Positions 22,350 through 34,800 of a DNA stretch of 64,000 nt are shown one piece after another (within the stretch, counting starts at the first letter, position 1; the number at the start of each line of letters is the position of its first letter). The notes beneath the pieces were generated by a model that was not told where the DNA came from, did no database searches, and saw nothing but the letters and a program-made list of their open reading frames with translations. The position numbers were made by a program, and so were the translations under genes. The DNA is from Diphasiastrum complanatum (lineage: Eukaryota > Streptophyta > Lycopodiopsida > Lycopodiales > Lycopodiaceae): contig CM055113.1 in the NCBI GenBank assembly GCA_029204225.1, positions 23,730,357 through 23,794,356 on the forward strand, written 5' to 3'.

Positions 22350-25212
22350 CGCAAACTGAGTTGTGGCATAAGAGGCTTGGTCACTGGAACTTGGGAAGCC
22401 TCAGTTTGATAAGAAGATTGGAGATGGTAACAGGATTGCCTACCATAGAAGATCACTTGAAATTGATGTGCGAATCTTGTGTATATGGGAAGCAGCATTG
22501 AGAGAAGTTCAATAAAGGTGGTGTTGCAAGAGCAAAGAACATCCTGGATTTAATCCACACAAATTTATGCAGGCCTGTGAGGACCATGTCCTTAGGTAAA
22601 GCCTTCTATTTCATGACCTTTATTGATGATATGTCACGTAAGACGTGGATCTACTTCTTGAAGAAAAAATCAGATGCATTTGACAGCTTCAAGAGCTTCA
22701 AAGCATTGGTCAAAAATCAGACAGATAGGAAGATCAAAGTCCTAAGATCAGATAGTGGAGGTGAGTACAAGTCTAATGACTTCAATGATCTTTGTGATCA
22801 ATGTGGGATTAAAAGACAATTTACGCAAGCTCATACTGTTGCTCTCAATGGTGGAGTTGAGCGCAAGAATCGTACGATTGTGGAAAGTGCCAGATCTATG
22901 CTAGTTGAGATGAAACTACCAAAAGATTTTTGGTCAGAAGCATGCAGTACGGCAGTCTATCTTCAAAATAGAAGTCCTACCATTGCCATACCAAAGATAA
23001 CACCTGAGGAAGCATTCACGAAGAAGAAGCCAAAGGTGAACCACTTGCGAATCTTTGGATGTAAGGCCTTTGTACACATTCCTAAGGAAGAGAGACGTAA
23101 ACCTGATGTAAAAGCTATCAAGTATATATACCTAGGATATGATGATCGTGTGAAAGGCTATAGATGTTTTGATTCAGTGGAAAACAAAATCCATGTAAAT
23201 CGTGATGTTATCTTTGATTAATCCAAGATGTATGAAGACGAGGATGCTGAGAAGATAGATACATCCAGTGGGAAAGATGGTATAGTGAGGATACCACCTG
23301 ATGATGATCCATTCATTGACCTTCCAAGTGATGAAAAAGAGGATACATCTCAAGATACTACTACTCAACCTCAAGAGACAGGTTGGAGAGGTAGGGACAA
23401 ACCTTTTGGTGCAAGAGGGATTGAAGTTGCAGGTGACAAACGCAAGGAGAAGGATGTACCGTGGGATACATTTTCACCAAGAAGCCGATCACCTGACAGG
23501 AAGCTCCCTAAGTGGTTTGAGAGATTGTTGGAGAGTCACGACATGGATGACTTTCCAGGATCATCTAGCCAGAGAGAGCTACGAAGATCAACAAGAGAGA
23601 AGACACAACCTGAAAGGTATGAAGCAAATTATGCTCTCCTATCTAGCATTATTCAAAGCAAAGAACCTTCGACTTATGGTGAAGCGAAGGATGATGACAT
23701 TTGGGTCAAGGCCATGGGAGAGGAGATGGAGTCAATTGCTAAACATAACACATGGGACTTAGTAGAACCACCAGTTGGCAAGAAACCCATTGGTTGCAAA
23801 TGGGTATACAGGACTAAGTATCATGCAGATGGAAGTATAGCAAAGCACAAGGCAAGATTGGTGATCAAAGGATATGCACAAAGTAAAGGCATTGACTATG
23901 AGGAGACCTTTGCGCCGGTATGTAAGTGGAATACTCTACGTCTACTTGTTGCTTTAGCTTCACATTTTGGTTGGCCTTTGCATCAGATGGATGTGAAATC
24001 TGTTTTTCTAAATGGTGAGTTAGAAGAAGAGGTGTTCATGGATCAACCTGAAGGCTTCGTAACAAAGGGACATGAAAATAAAGTATGTTGCTTGAAGAAA
24101 ACACTTTATGGTCTTAAACATGCACCATGTGCGTGGTATAGCAGGATTGATGCCTAGTTTCGTTCAAAGGGGATGGTGAGAACACACTCTGATCCAAATC
24201 TATATGTCTTATGCTTTGATGGTATGGTTGTTTTGATTGCTCTTTATGTTGATGACTTGATTATTACGGGAAATAATCAAGAGATGATAGATATGATCAA
24301 GAAAGACCTCATGGAACAATTCGAGATGGCAGATCTCAGCCTGATGCATTATTGCCTTGGAGTAGAGGTGTGGCAAAAAGGACACGAAGTGGGTTTAACA
24401 CAGGTGAAGTATGTCAAAGAGTTGCTGCATAGGTTTAGGTTGCAGAATTGCAAACCAGTGAATACTCCTATTGAACCAAGTAAAAAGCTTTCTAAGCTTG
24501 ATGAGTCACAGTCATTTGAGGCTACAATGTATAGGCAATTAGTAGGGAGCTTGATTTACCTTACCACAACTAGACCAGATATATGCTATGTTGTTGGCAT
24601 TTTAAGTCAGTTTATGGCAGCACCTACGAAAATGCATTGGAAGACAACTAAATGCATTTTGCATTATGTGAAAGGCACTTCAGAGTATGGCTTGATTTAC
24701 AAGAAGCATGATGGTTTACCTGAGTTGTGTGGCTATGTGGATGCGGATTGGGGAGGTGACTATGATGATCATAGATCCACCATAGGGTATGTATTCCAGT
24801 TTTGTGGTAGTTGCTTTTCCTGGTCTAGTAAGAAGCAAAGTACAATTGCTCTATCCACCACAGAAGCAGAGTATAAGGCAATGTGTAGTGCAGCATAGGA
24901 AGCTATATGGTTGAGACAAATCTTGGAAGAAATTGGCATGAAGCAGAAAAATCCCACGACATTACATAGCGACAGTCAGAGTGGCATTCAGCTAGCAAAG
25001 AATCCAGTATTCCATGCGAGAACTAAACACATTGAGATTCGGTATCACTTCATACGTGAGAGGCTGCTGAGTCGTGAAATTCACGTTGTTCATTGTAGCA
25101 TAGAAGGACAACTAGCTGATATTTTCACTAAGCCACTTACTGGAGAAAAGTTTGATAAGTTTAGATCAAAGCTTTCTCTACTTAGAAGTCTTATGAATTG
25201 TAGGTATCTCTA
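22350..25212 (+). pseudogene. copia pol (integrase, reverse transcriptase, RNase H), interrupted
   Basis: GAG-pre-integrase with the HHCC-type start (LWHKRLGHWNL, CESCVYGKQH) opens at about 22354. The integrase core shows its acidic residues in FIDDMSRKTW (22.62 kb), LRSDSGGEY (22.74 kb) and GGVERKNRT (22.86 kb); the usual PQQNG box reads VALNGG. The reverse transcriptase begins near 23.70 kb (KHNTWDLV, KARLVIKGYAQ, HQMDVKSVFLNGELEEEVF) and has an intact YVDDL at 24.25 kb. RNase H holds GYVDADWGGD, STTEAEYKAM, LHSDSQSGIQLAKNPVFHAR and ADIFTKPL. Stops interrupt after QH, IFD, RIDA and CSAA. The order integrase before reverse transcriptase identifies the copia superfamily. Confidence 0.92.
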
Positions 25213-27895
25213 AAATTCATCTATGAGTTATGAATTTAGGTTCATGGAAGGTGGATTCATCAATACAGTTAATACACAATTTAGTTACATAGTTGTCTTG
25301 TTGTCATAGTCCTTTGTTCAAAGAGCTGGTAAGTATAAATCACCCATTTGAATACATGTTGGATCATGTCAAACTATAAATCTTTCTACAAAGTAAAGAT
25401 TATATACTTGATTGTTGCTCATTCTACAGTATATAAAAAGGAATATGAATAATTATTGTAAATTTGTGAATATTCAACTACAAAAGTCAAGACTACTTTT
25501 GTAAATACCTCATGATATTTTGAATCGTCAATTATGAAAGAACATGACAAGTGTCATAAAATTGTGACCACAATCAAGAAGTGAAAACATTAATACAGTT
25601 ATGAGTACGAACTTATGCTTAATGAATTTTGTTTCTCTCTTCTCCACTTAACAACATTATCATTCTTTCCTTCAAGTTGTCATTGACATTAGCCAATGGA
25701 CTCAGTTCATTAAAAAATATGATTAAAGAGACTTTCAAGGTCCAACTAACGGAGCAACTACTTTTTGAGGGTCCAACTACTTTATGTATTATATGGTTGT
25801 TATAATAAGGCAAATTTCATATGTTACGAAGTTTCAATATATTATTTTGCATGGAATATTTGATGTTTTCATCATGTTTTTATCCACATTATTCTAACAT
25901 AAAAAATTGAGAATGTATAGTGATCAAGGAAATACTAAAGTAAAGCACTAAGTACAATAAATGAATGTTGTCAACTACATTCTAGAAATCATATTCTTTA
26001 ACTATTTCTTCTTTTTGGCCTTGACTCAATATTTCATTTCAAGCATTTACAAAACCACAATACTACAAAAACGGCAAGGCCCTTTTGTGATATAACACAT
26101 TTTTCTTGTTTAAGCTATTTTTTTTTTCTAAATAATACAATTCAAAACATTTGTTGAGTCAAATTCTTTAACCAACAATTTTTTTTAATAATGGTTATAC
26201 AATTATAAAGAAGAAAAACAAACTACCTTAACAAGCTACCCTACCATAGCTTTTAAGTAAGTAGATTGTTGGGATTTTGCAAGGATTCCTCTTACAAAAT
26301 CCACCCCTCCTTTTAGGAAGAGGTTGTATGTATCAAAGTTTCCACATGAACTGTGATGTTGTAAGCCTGTACATAATTCTAGTCATGCAAAAATTTGGCT
26401 CTCACGAAATAGAAATCAGCAACAAGTAGTCATTGACAAGTTAGGTGACTCTAATTTTGTCCTTATCATGAGTAAAAAGTCGAACATTGTTTAAGCTCTA
26501 CTCAAAGTTACAGAATTGTAAGCTTAACGGTGTATAATCAGTGCTTGAAAGTCAACAATTACATAAGTACAACTAACGTAGACAATTACATCTAGACTAG
26601 TTTTAAAGTAGAGTTAAAAATTTTCTGCCATTACCCTTTTTAGAATGCTCATCGGAACAAAACGCAGTACACTTCAAAGGAAACCTCATTAATGAAAGTT
26701 AAGCATCAACGAGTAGAAAATTCATGATCATATCATGGCACTTCAACTCTTCATATCCAATAGTAGTGACAACCATATTGAGGGGATTAAAAGATGGTCA
26801 ATATGAATTTTTTCATTGTTAACATTAAGAGTGTTGTACGAAGTCTGATCAAAAGAACTCAAGACAATTCGTTCATTGTGATCATAGTGACCAAAACAAG
26901 CGAGTAAGTCATGAGAGCATTTCTTGATCAAGTGTGTGTGCGTGTGTACATATATCGTCATGATATCAATATGTCATATAGTTTCATATTTTAATATTTT
27001 TTGAACTAGACCTATCATGGAATTCGTCAACTTGACAACCATTATAAAATACTACTTAAAAGAGTGCATCTACGGGGCAAAAGACCAGTAATCTATCAAA
27101 TCATACTAACAAAAAATATACAAGCGCGACAAACATTCAACACATTATGCTATGCACCTTGTGGGTGCCAATGTAATCTCTTACCTAACATACCCTTTGG
27201 TGGGGGCATGCACTTGTATTCTACAACAAAACCAAATACTTACAAATCAATAACAAACAAAACAAATACAACTACATAACTATATCATCCAATAAACAAT
27301 TTTCATTCTTTTTCAAAAGTTCAATTTGTCTTTACCAAAATATCTCAAATTTTTGTAGCCAAAAAATAGTACAATACAACAATACTTTGTGCATTGAATG
27401 ATAAGCTCAATGATAGGAGCAAATGTATGATGAAGTCTGCACTGTACTATCTTGAGACAACTAACATCATAAAAAATTGTCTAGAACAACCACCACATCA
27501 TTTTTATTTGGATGTAGCCAATTTGACATCACAACCATTGCAATGAAAATATGTACGAAGCATTCCCATCAAAGGTACGCATAGAAACAACCCAAATTAA
27601 ATTGCAGATGTTTTCATATCATTGCAATTCTTGAGAATGAAAAGATGTCCATGATTGTTGAGAATCATCTAACTTTGTCCAATGATTATGTTCAGTAATC
27701 TTTAATGTTGGCTTGACAATCATTGCCCATATTTTGTGACTATCAAGTCATAATAACTTGGTCTAGCTCTTTTTGTGTTTCTACACCAACTAGACATTGT
27801 GGCAATAAAAAATGTTGAATATCACACAAGTCGAAATACCAAATGTGCTTAACCCAATCTTTAGACTTTGTACAAATCGAACTAACATTGATCCT

Positions 27896-27949
27896 AAGCT
27901 AGTAGACTAACAAGTCTTGCCCAAGCTAGTACACTAACAAGTCTTGCCC
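27896..27949. repeat. Two tandem copies of a 27-bp unit
   Basis: AAGCTAGTAGACTAACAAGT plus CTTGCCC at 27896-27922 repeats at 27923-27949 with one change (G to C). Confidence 0.95.
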
Positions 27950-28165
27950 AAGTTGTTATCAAAAAAGGTAAACCAGAATGCATATCTTTCTCAACCAATC
28001 ATTGTTGATGCCTTGAGATGCCATCTTGTTTGCTAGTAATCATTGTTGCTTCATGTAATAGATGACTAAAATATTCCAACCACTCTTGCTTGTAATAAGC
28101 TCTCTTTTGAGACATAACCTTCTCCTTAAAAAGAACAACATTTCTTTTCTAATTTTGTAATCTCT

Positions 28166-28500
28166 ATCTTGCTTGTATGGAATGATAGATTGATACTAGA
28201 ATAGGACTCTTCTCCTTTGAATTCAGGTGAAGATCTAGCATGTTTCAAGGAGACTAATTAACATTTTTGCCCTAATTTGTCAATCTTACCTAACCCTAAA
28301 ATATGCCAATTTTGTGGTTAGGTTACTCATCTACCTCCATGATTTGAGGAGTTTGCTCCTAAATTCTAGGAAACTTTACCAAACAACTTACCTAACTCCT
28401 ATGATTAGGTCCTAAATACCTATTCTCCCACGTGTGAACATGCTCACGATGAAAATATGTACACTAAACTATGTGTCTATCAAGCTAATATTTACCAAAT
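28166..28500. repeat. Dispersed direct repeat, copy A
   Basis: About 335 bp beginning ATCTTGCTTGTATGGAATGA match copy B at 29861-30210 in the same orientation with roughly 75-80% identity. Shared blocks include TTACCTAACCCTA and TCATCTACCTCCATGATTTG, then AACTATGTGT and TCAAGCT near the end. The pair could be the terminal repeats of a decayed non-autonomous element or a segmental duplication. Confidence 0.8.
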
Positions 28501-29860
28501 TTGACAATTTTTAACATGAGGTACTTTGGAAATTTTTGCAATTTCATTTAGAATTCTGTTTTAGTTTTCCTCAAGTTAAATTATCGCGGTTTGTTTTCAC
28601 CAATACAAAATATTTGCAATTCTAAAAACTTTGTATATAAGTAGTGAAGGCATAATTTAATCATGAAATTTGAACAGACTATGGTCAAGGGCCTCCACCA
28701 TGTTGATTGGGAATCAAACATTTGCAAATTTAAAACTAAATTACAATAACAACATAATCTACTCTTGCAATATTTCAAAATTAAACTTTGTAGATTTTAA
28801 AGTGAAATACCTCAAAAATATGCTTTAAAAAATATCAAATTAAAGGAGAACATGCATTTGCACAACATATTTTCGACAAAAAGAAAAAGGTAGTAGCAAA
28901 TGTAGAGACTTAAGATCATTACAAAGGCTCAACAATAGCTCTTTCCGCTTCTACACTTCAATCCCACTAGCTAATTTTCTAATAGTCAACGGATTGTAGA
29001 TTCATTATGTGACCTTGCAAAATCTCCCTACCTTCAATCTTGCCACAAAGTTACTATTGAGTCATCACCTTCAATCTTAATCGCTACATAATTCTACAAT
29101 TGTAGCATGCTTGCCTTTTTTAACAACACGTATTGTGGTAGTTCGACTAAACAAATATAGAGGCCACTCACTTGAGTGACAATACGTCTATCTAATGGTT
29201 CATGAAATGTTGTAGCTTTTGGTAGGGCAAAGCCATGGAACATGTCGAAGGATTTTCTAACTTTTTTGTAATCGTTGGAAAACTGAAATGATTATTAAGA
29301 GTTTTCTACCCGACAATATTGCAATGTAACATCAAGCACTGGTTGTCAACAAAATAATACCCTTTTGTGATACATGAAATACCCTCAATATTTCTAGCAT
29401 TTTGTTTTGTCCTACAATTCAATACTAAAAAGAAATTAAAATACGAAAATTTTGAAATGATTGCTTAAAATTACGCTAATAATGAGACCAATTGATTTTG
29501 TTTAAAGTCACTACAAATTTGAATTGTATGCAAAACATGCATTTGAAGATTAAGCACTACATAATTTTTATGTTGTGCAAATTTGATAATAATTTTACGA
29601 CAGAAATAAGCTAATAGATAATAGTTGTCCTTTACTTTTCTATACACATTGAAAAATTTAAAAAATGAAGAGCAAACTAAACATACAATAGAAAATCACA
29701 CAATCATTTGAATTCAAGCAAAAATTGCACATGTGCGTGATACAGCCTCCAGTATAGCCTGCTATCAAAGAAAGTAATCAAGTTTAGTTTACAAAGAAAT
29801 CATAAAATCACAAGACAAATGTGGAAACACTCGAGATTGCAAATGTGCTCTAAAATCTTG

Positions 29861-30210
29861 ATCTTGCATGTATGGAATGATAGATTGAAAGTACAATGAG
29901 GCTCTTCTCCTCAGATGTTAGGAGAAAATCCAGCATTTTTCAAGGAGCCTAATTGACATTTTTGCTCTAATATGTCAACCTTACCTAACCCTACAATTAT
30001 GCCAATTTGGTAGTTAGATTACTCATCTACCTCCATGATTTGAGGAGTTTGCTCCAAAATTCTAGTAAACTTGACCAAACAACCTAACTAACGTTTATGA
30101 TTAGGTCCTAACTACCCTAGGCCTGTTCTCACAAGTGTGAACCTCACATAGATGTGGATTCCAAAAATGTACAATAAACTATGTGTTCATCAAGCTTTAT
30201 ATTTGCAAAT
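29861..30210. repeat. Dispersed direct repeat, copy B
   Basis: The partner of 28166-28500, starting 1.7 kb downstream. It contains GATTTGAGGAGTTTGCTCC and GATTAGGTCCTAA exactly as in copy A. The DNA between the copies holds no recognisable protein. Confidence 0.8.
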
Positions 30211-30509
30211 TCTCACACGAAGAACACATAACCTCTTAAAGGACTAGGGCCAAATCCAAGATGTAAGCAAGCAAAACAATATTACCGATGCAAATGTGGT
30301 TGCTCAACCTTGAACCTATTGCCCAAGGGCGAACATAGTGTCAAATTTCTCAATGTCGATGGTGTTTTGGGTTACAGATTTTCATTTCAATTTCCAAAAT
30401 TTTCAAAAGCATCCAGATCAAAATCACACATGCCCCATTTATGCAAGACGCAATAATTATTGCGATTAATGGGTACCATGAATCGCTTTAAGAACTTGTA
30501 TCGTAGTGC

Positions 30510-30605
30510 TAGTGTACTTTAGAGTAACAAGTAGCTAGGGTCACACCATTTTTAGTGTCCTTTAGTGTACTTTAGAGTAACAAGTAGCTAGGGTCACACC
30601 ATTTT
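30510..30605. repeat. Tandem duplication, 53-bp period
   Basis: TAGTGTACTTTAGAGTAACA followed by AGTAGCTAGGGTCACACCATTTT occurs twice without a difference in the shared 43 bp. Confidence 0.95.
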
Positions 30606-30884
30606 ATTCTCTCTACTTGGTAGCAATTGCATTAATCATATTAGAAAAGACTTGGACAAGTAACCACAAACTAGGTTGTTTTATAAGATATATCAAGCAG
30701 TGAGCATTTTACATCTTATTTATGTCAAATTTATAGGCATTTTCCCCACATATTATGTGCTTAGAGTTATTTCATTTCTTCAAAAATTGACACACAAATT
30801 TCGTTTCCAAGATGAATTTAGTTTGGCAAAAATCCCATAATAAACCAGGAATGGCTTGCCAAAAGGCAGTGCCAACACATGATG

Positions 30885-30968
30885 GATCCAAAAGTGATGC
30901 AACTACAAGTACTCATGCCTTGATCCAAAAGTGATGCAACTACAAGTACTCATGCCTTGATCCAAATG
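30885..30968. repeat. Tandem duplication, 37-bp period
   Basis: GATCCAAAAGTGATGCAACT followed by ACAAGTACTCATGCCTT is present twice, with a third partial start (GATCCAAATG). Confidence 0.95.
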
Positions 30969-31868
30969 TTAGAAGTATGTTGTTTTACCAATTATTGATG
31001 TTTTAGATGTTTCTCTACGTCACGTGTTTAAAGATTCATCAAGAATTTCCTCAAGATCCATATTTTGGGTAAACATGTATAGGCCCCTACATGTAGCATT
31101 TATCTTTTAGAATCGGACAACTCAACTACAAGTTTGTGCAATCATAACAGTGTAAGACAAGTTGAGCTTTCTTCAACTTTCTTGTATACATCTCATTGCA
31201 CAAAGATGTTTTGAATATTCTATTAACACGAAGCAACTGCTTGATACTCTCCCTCTCCATTAGATGGAAACTTCTAGCATGCTTTCATTCATTGCTTCTG
31301 TTCCCATTGACAATCACTTTATGGATGACTATCCGTATGAGCTTTCAAAGCAGTCCTTTCAGGAACTTCTCCCATCTTTGCAAAGTTTATTTGAGGAATA
31401 AAAGTCCAGAAAGCTGGCAGCAGAACAACATGACCTAAACTGCTGTCAATCATGATAGTAATAAGAGCTTAATACAGGAAGTGAGCAGGATTGCCCATCA
31501 CTTATATATCTGACGCCAATTCATGAATCATGAGAGTTCAAATATTTTTTTGAAAAATACAATTACCCATCAGTAAAACTCCTGTATCATTCTATAAGAA
31601 TGTCTTACAAGTTCAACCAGATTACATTGTCTGGTTTCAGATGATCATACACTAGAAGAGCATCATCAAGAGATTTATTTTGATGCCTTGAAATGATCGG
31701 ACTAATAAAAGGGATGACCACTTTAAAGTCCTCTCTTTCAGATAAACATGAATAAGAGGATCAAGAGTGCTTTTCACTTATTTTTTCGTTTTTTAACCAT
31801 ATACATATACTACAATTATACATTTACAAAGTGTAAAATAGCTATGAGCAGTTTCCTTTACAATAATT

Positions 31869-34800
31869 TCACAGGGCACTAAATGCTTCTACTTTTAGAA
31901 ACAAGTCTGACAGGGCGCAATATAAAGGGGCAGCTGCCTTTGGCCTTGATACAGGACCAAGAAGAATATCTCCAGTGGTGATGCACGAATCCCCATAAAA
32001 TCGTGTGTTTGTTGTATAGCGAGTTGCTACCACATTACTTTCAAGTGAACACCCTATGAATGCCCCTGTGCAACAAAAAACCATGTCTGAGCTAGCTAAG
32101 TAGTTCAAGAGGCCAGAAAATTAAGGGGTGAAAAAGAACTAATGCATGAGTCAGTAGACAAGCCATTCAGAACCACTCCTTAACGTCCTCATTCATAAAT
32201 TGGAAGTGACATTAAAACCTACATGTCCTCAACTTGTTTCTCCAATAGAAATAATACTTCAGCCAAGTTCAATCTTATAAAGAACTTCAAGTGTAATTAA
32301 CAACAGTCTAAACATTAGTGCAAAACATATTTTTTCAGTATACTCTGCTGTCCATCAATTTCAGCTTAGAAAACGAATGATTATTTGAGGTAGTCTAAGC
32401 ATGTTGGGGGGCCGCAAGCATAGCGAATTTAAAATATTTGAATGTGTAAAAATTATTTGAGGTTACTCACCTTTACTTCTGCTATACGTATAACAAGCGG
32501 CTGCCCCTCCATCGCCAGCTCGAATGTCTGCTTCAGCTGCTCTTCCAACAGGCCCTGCAGCTGCACTAAGACTAGCTCCCACGGAAAGATGGACACAACC
32601 AGCAAAAGCTCTAACTGCTTCTGCTGTGCGAAGAACAATTATAAAATCTGTCAGCTCCCCTCCAGCCTGCATATAGATCGTATGACAACATTCTGTAAGA
32701 GGAATATGAACATAGACTTTTCTCTAAATTCATCACGCCTCATGCTTCAAACAGCAACATAATGATAAAGATGAGTAATGAGAATGTAATCTTGAAATGC
32801 TACTCTACGTCAAATCTTGCTTAAAAAAACTGGAAAACTGACCTGTAGACCCCACCCAATACCACAGGATGCAATAGCAGAGGGAGCAGACCATGTGCCA
32901 TCTACTCTTCTAGCAACAACCAATCCAGTCCCAATCTTATATGTCATCATCATGCCAATCTTCACAACCGTTATAATAGCCAAACCTCTCGCTCCTCTTA
33001 AAACAGCTTCTGGTATTGACTTCTCTGGTGCCAGTAGACCCATCTGCAACAAGTTAGAGAAAATCAATTAGGCATACTTCCTCAATTTCTGAAAGCCCCA
33101 AGCATAGCAAGGACGCTCTCAAAGTAGTATGAGCCACCGTCATGATGTTAATACAAAATGGAGACAACGTAATGATGGAATGCAGGCTTCAGTATGAACA
33201 CGACCTTGTAGTAGCTACGCAATGTGTTGGTAGCCTTAAAGATTTCTTGCTCCATGGAAATTCCAAGTGGGTTATTCAGCCACGCCCTTAGGCAGCTGTA
33301 ATCAGTCACATCACGCGTTGCAATTTGTGCTGCATTGCTAACTTGATCTGCTAATATTCTTTGCGTTGGTTCTAGCCTATGCCAACAAGTGTCACATACT
33401 CGTTGAGGATCTCTCTCTCGAAACCTGGCCGGCAGTAGGCACCTTCCAGTTGAACAGTCGTTGCAAAAGATTCCTCCACAAAACCGACAATGATGCCTTG
33501 CACAAGTAAATGGACGAAAACTTGACCCACACAGCAAGCACGAAGAGGCTGCACTGTCAGGAATCCATTCTGGAGGTTCTGCTTCTAGAACTTCCTTTGT
33601 TGTGTGCACATCCTGACCAGCATCACAAGAGAAAGCGGGCATACGCAGGCTGTTGGCTTCATCTATAAGCTTTGGAAGTTTTTTGAAAAGACCAGTGTCA
33701 TTACAATATCGCACAGGAGCTTGAGGCCGGTTCCAAACAAGCTCTATGGTTTCAACCAGTGCTTTTCCTTTCCCAAAAACAGCTTCCAATATGCCATACA
33801 GCATAGTTCGAGAATGTACTCGATCTTTAATTTCTGTACAGGGCTGCTGATCAGAACCTTCAGGCCAGCTACTAAATTCAGGAAAATAGCCCCCACCATA
33901 CACACCATCCTCATACAAGCTTCTCTCAAAATCTTCAGCCTCCATTGGTGGAACAGAGACGGGTATCCAAGAACCTGTTTCTTCTGGCAGTGGAAGTTCA
34001 TAGAAGAAAAAAGCTCGACCAACTTTTCTGATGTTTGAAGTTTGAAGAGTTTGTGCTTCCATAGAAACGACATCTTGACTGCTTACAAGTTCAGCTCCTA
34101 GTTGAACATGTTCTTCACTTCCACTGACAGGGTTCTGGGAAATACTTTCGAACCCAGAGGGTGATTGAGAATACACAGGTAGCACTTCCGAATGTGTTTC
34201 CATCTGAACCACGGCCACAACATAAGCTAACATTTTCAGTGTTCTACTAAAATTGCTTTCAAGATTATGAGCTATACGTTAGCCAATACTTCACAAACCG
34301 CAGTGTCAATAAAATGATATGTCTAAGTATTCAAACCCAAAAGACAATCCAAAGTGAAGGGGTCCACCTTCAGTGGAGAAGATAATTGGAGCTACTTTAC
34401 AACCACCCTTTCTGAATCTAAATATTGATGTAATCACAAATAACGTGAATAGAAAGATCTCTCTTAGATTTCTGGTCTACTAGCATAATTTCCTTTCGTT
34501 TCTTCTGAAGCATAAATCTGTCAGACTAAGTTGCATTGGAACCGTGTTCTAGAGGGCCCAGAGCAGTCCAGGAATTTGAAACATGAAAACGATTTTTTGT
34601 TTAACTTATTTTTTTGAACTTGAATTTGTTTTAAGTTTTAACTTTCTTGTGTAACATTATAAATCACATATAAGTGTGTAATTCTATGAAGCTGAACTTG
34701 AATTGTCTGTGGCTTACTTCTATAATCTATTAGTTTACAGAAAATTTCTATTGGTACTTTGAATTTCCATAAATAGAGTACTCATAACTTGTATATCTTA

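Larger units (their letters stand above)
21200..25212 (+). mobile_element. Ty1/copia retrotransposon, internal region, inactive
   Basis: Gag, integrase, reverse transcriptase and RNase H follow in the copia order on one strand over 3.7 kb, preceded by about 300 bp that may be the leader. I could not recognise LTRs, a tRNA-Met primer site or a polypurine tract, so the boundaries are approximate. The protease region is missing. In-frame stops occur at 21792 (TAG), about 22491 (TGA), 23219 (TAA), 24155 (TAG) and 24896 (TAG). The reading frame otherwise remains well preserved, which suggests a fairly recent insertion or one silenced rather than long eroded. Confidence 0.92.
25215..31190. other. 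Gene-free AT-rich region with several repeats
   Basis: No exon or transposon protein was recognised on either strand. Tandem and dispersed repeats inside it are listed separately. The stretch right after the copia RNase H would be expected to hold the 3' LTR, but no match to sequence upstream of gag was noticed. Confidence 0.5.

Noticed and set aside
22026..22498. Minus-strand frames of about 100 codons over the copia gag
   Set aside because: Shadows of the real + strand coding sequence.
21000..25600. LTRs of the main copia element
   Set aside because: No convincing direct repeat between the DNA upstream of gag and downstream of RNase H was found by eye, so none is annotated.
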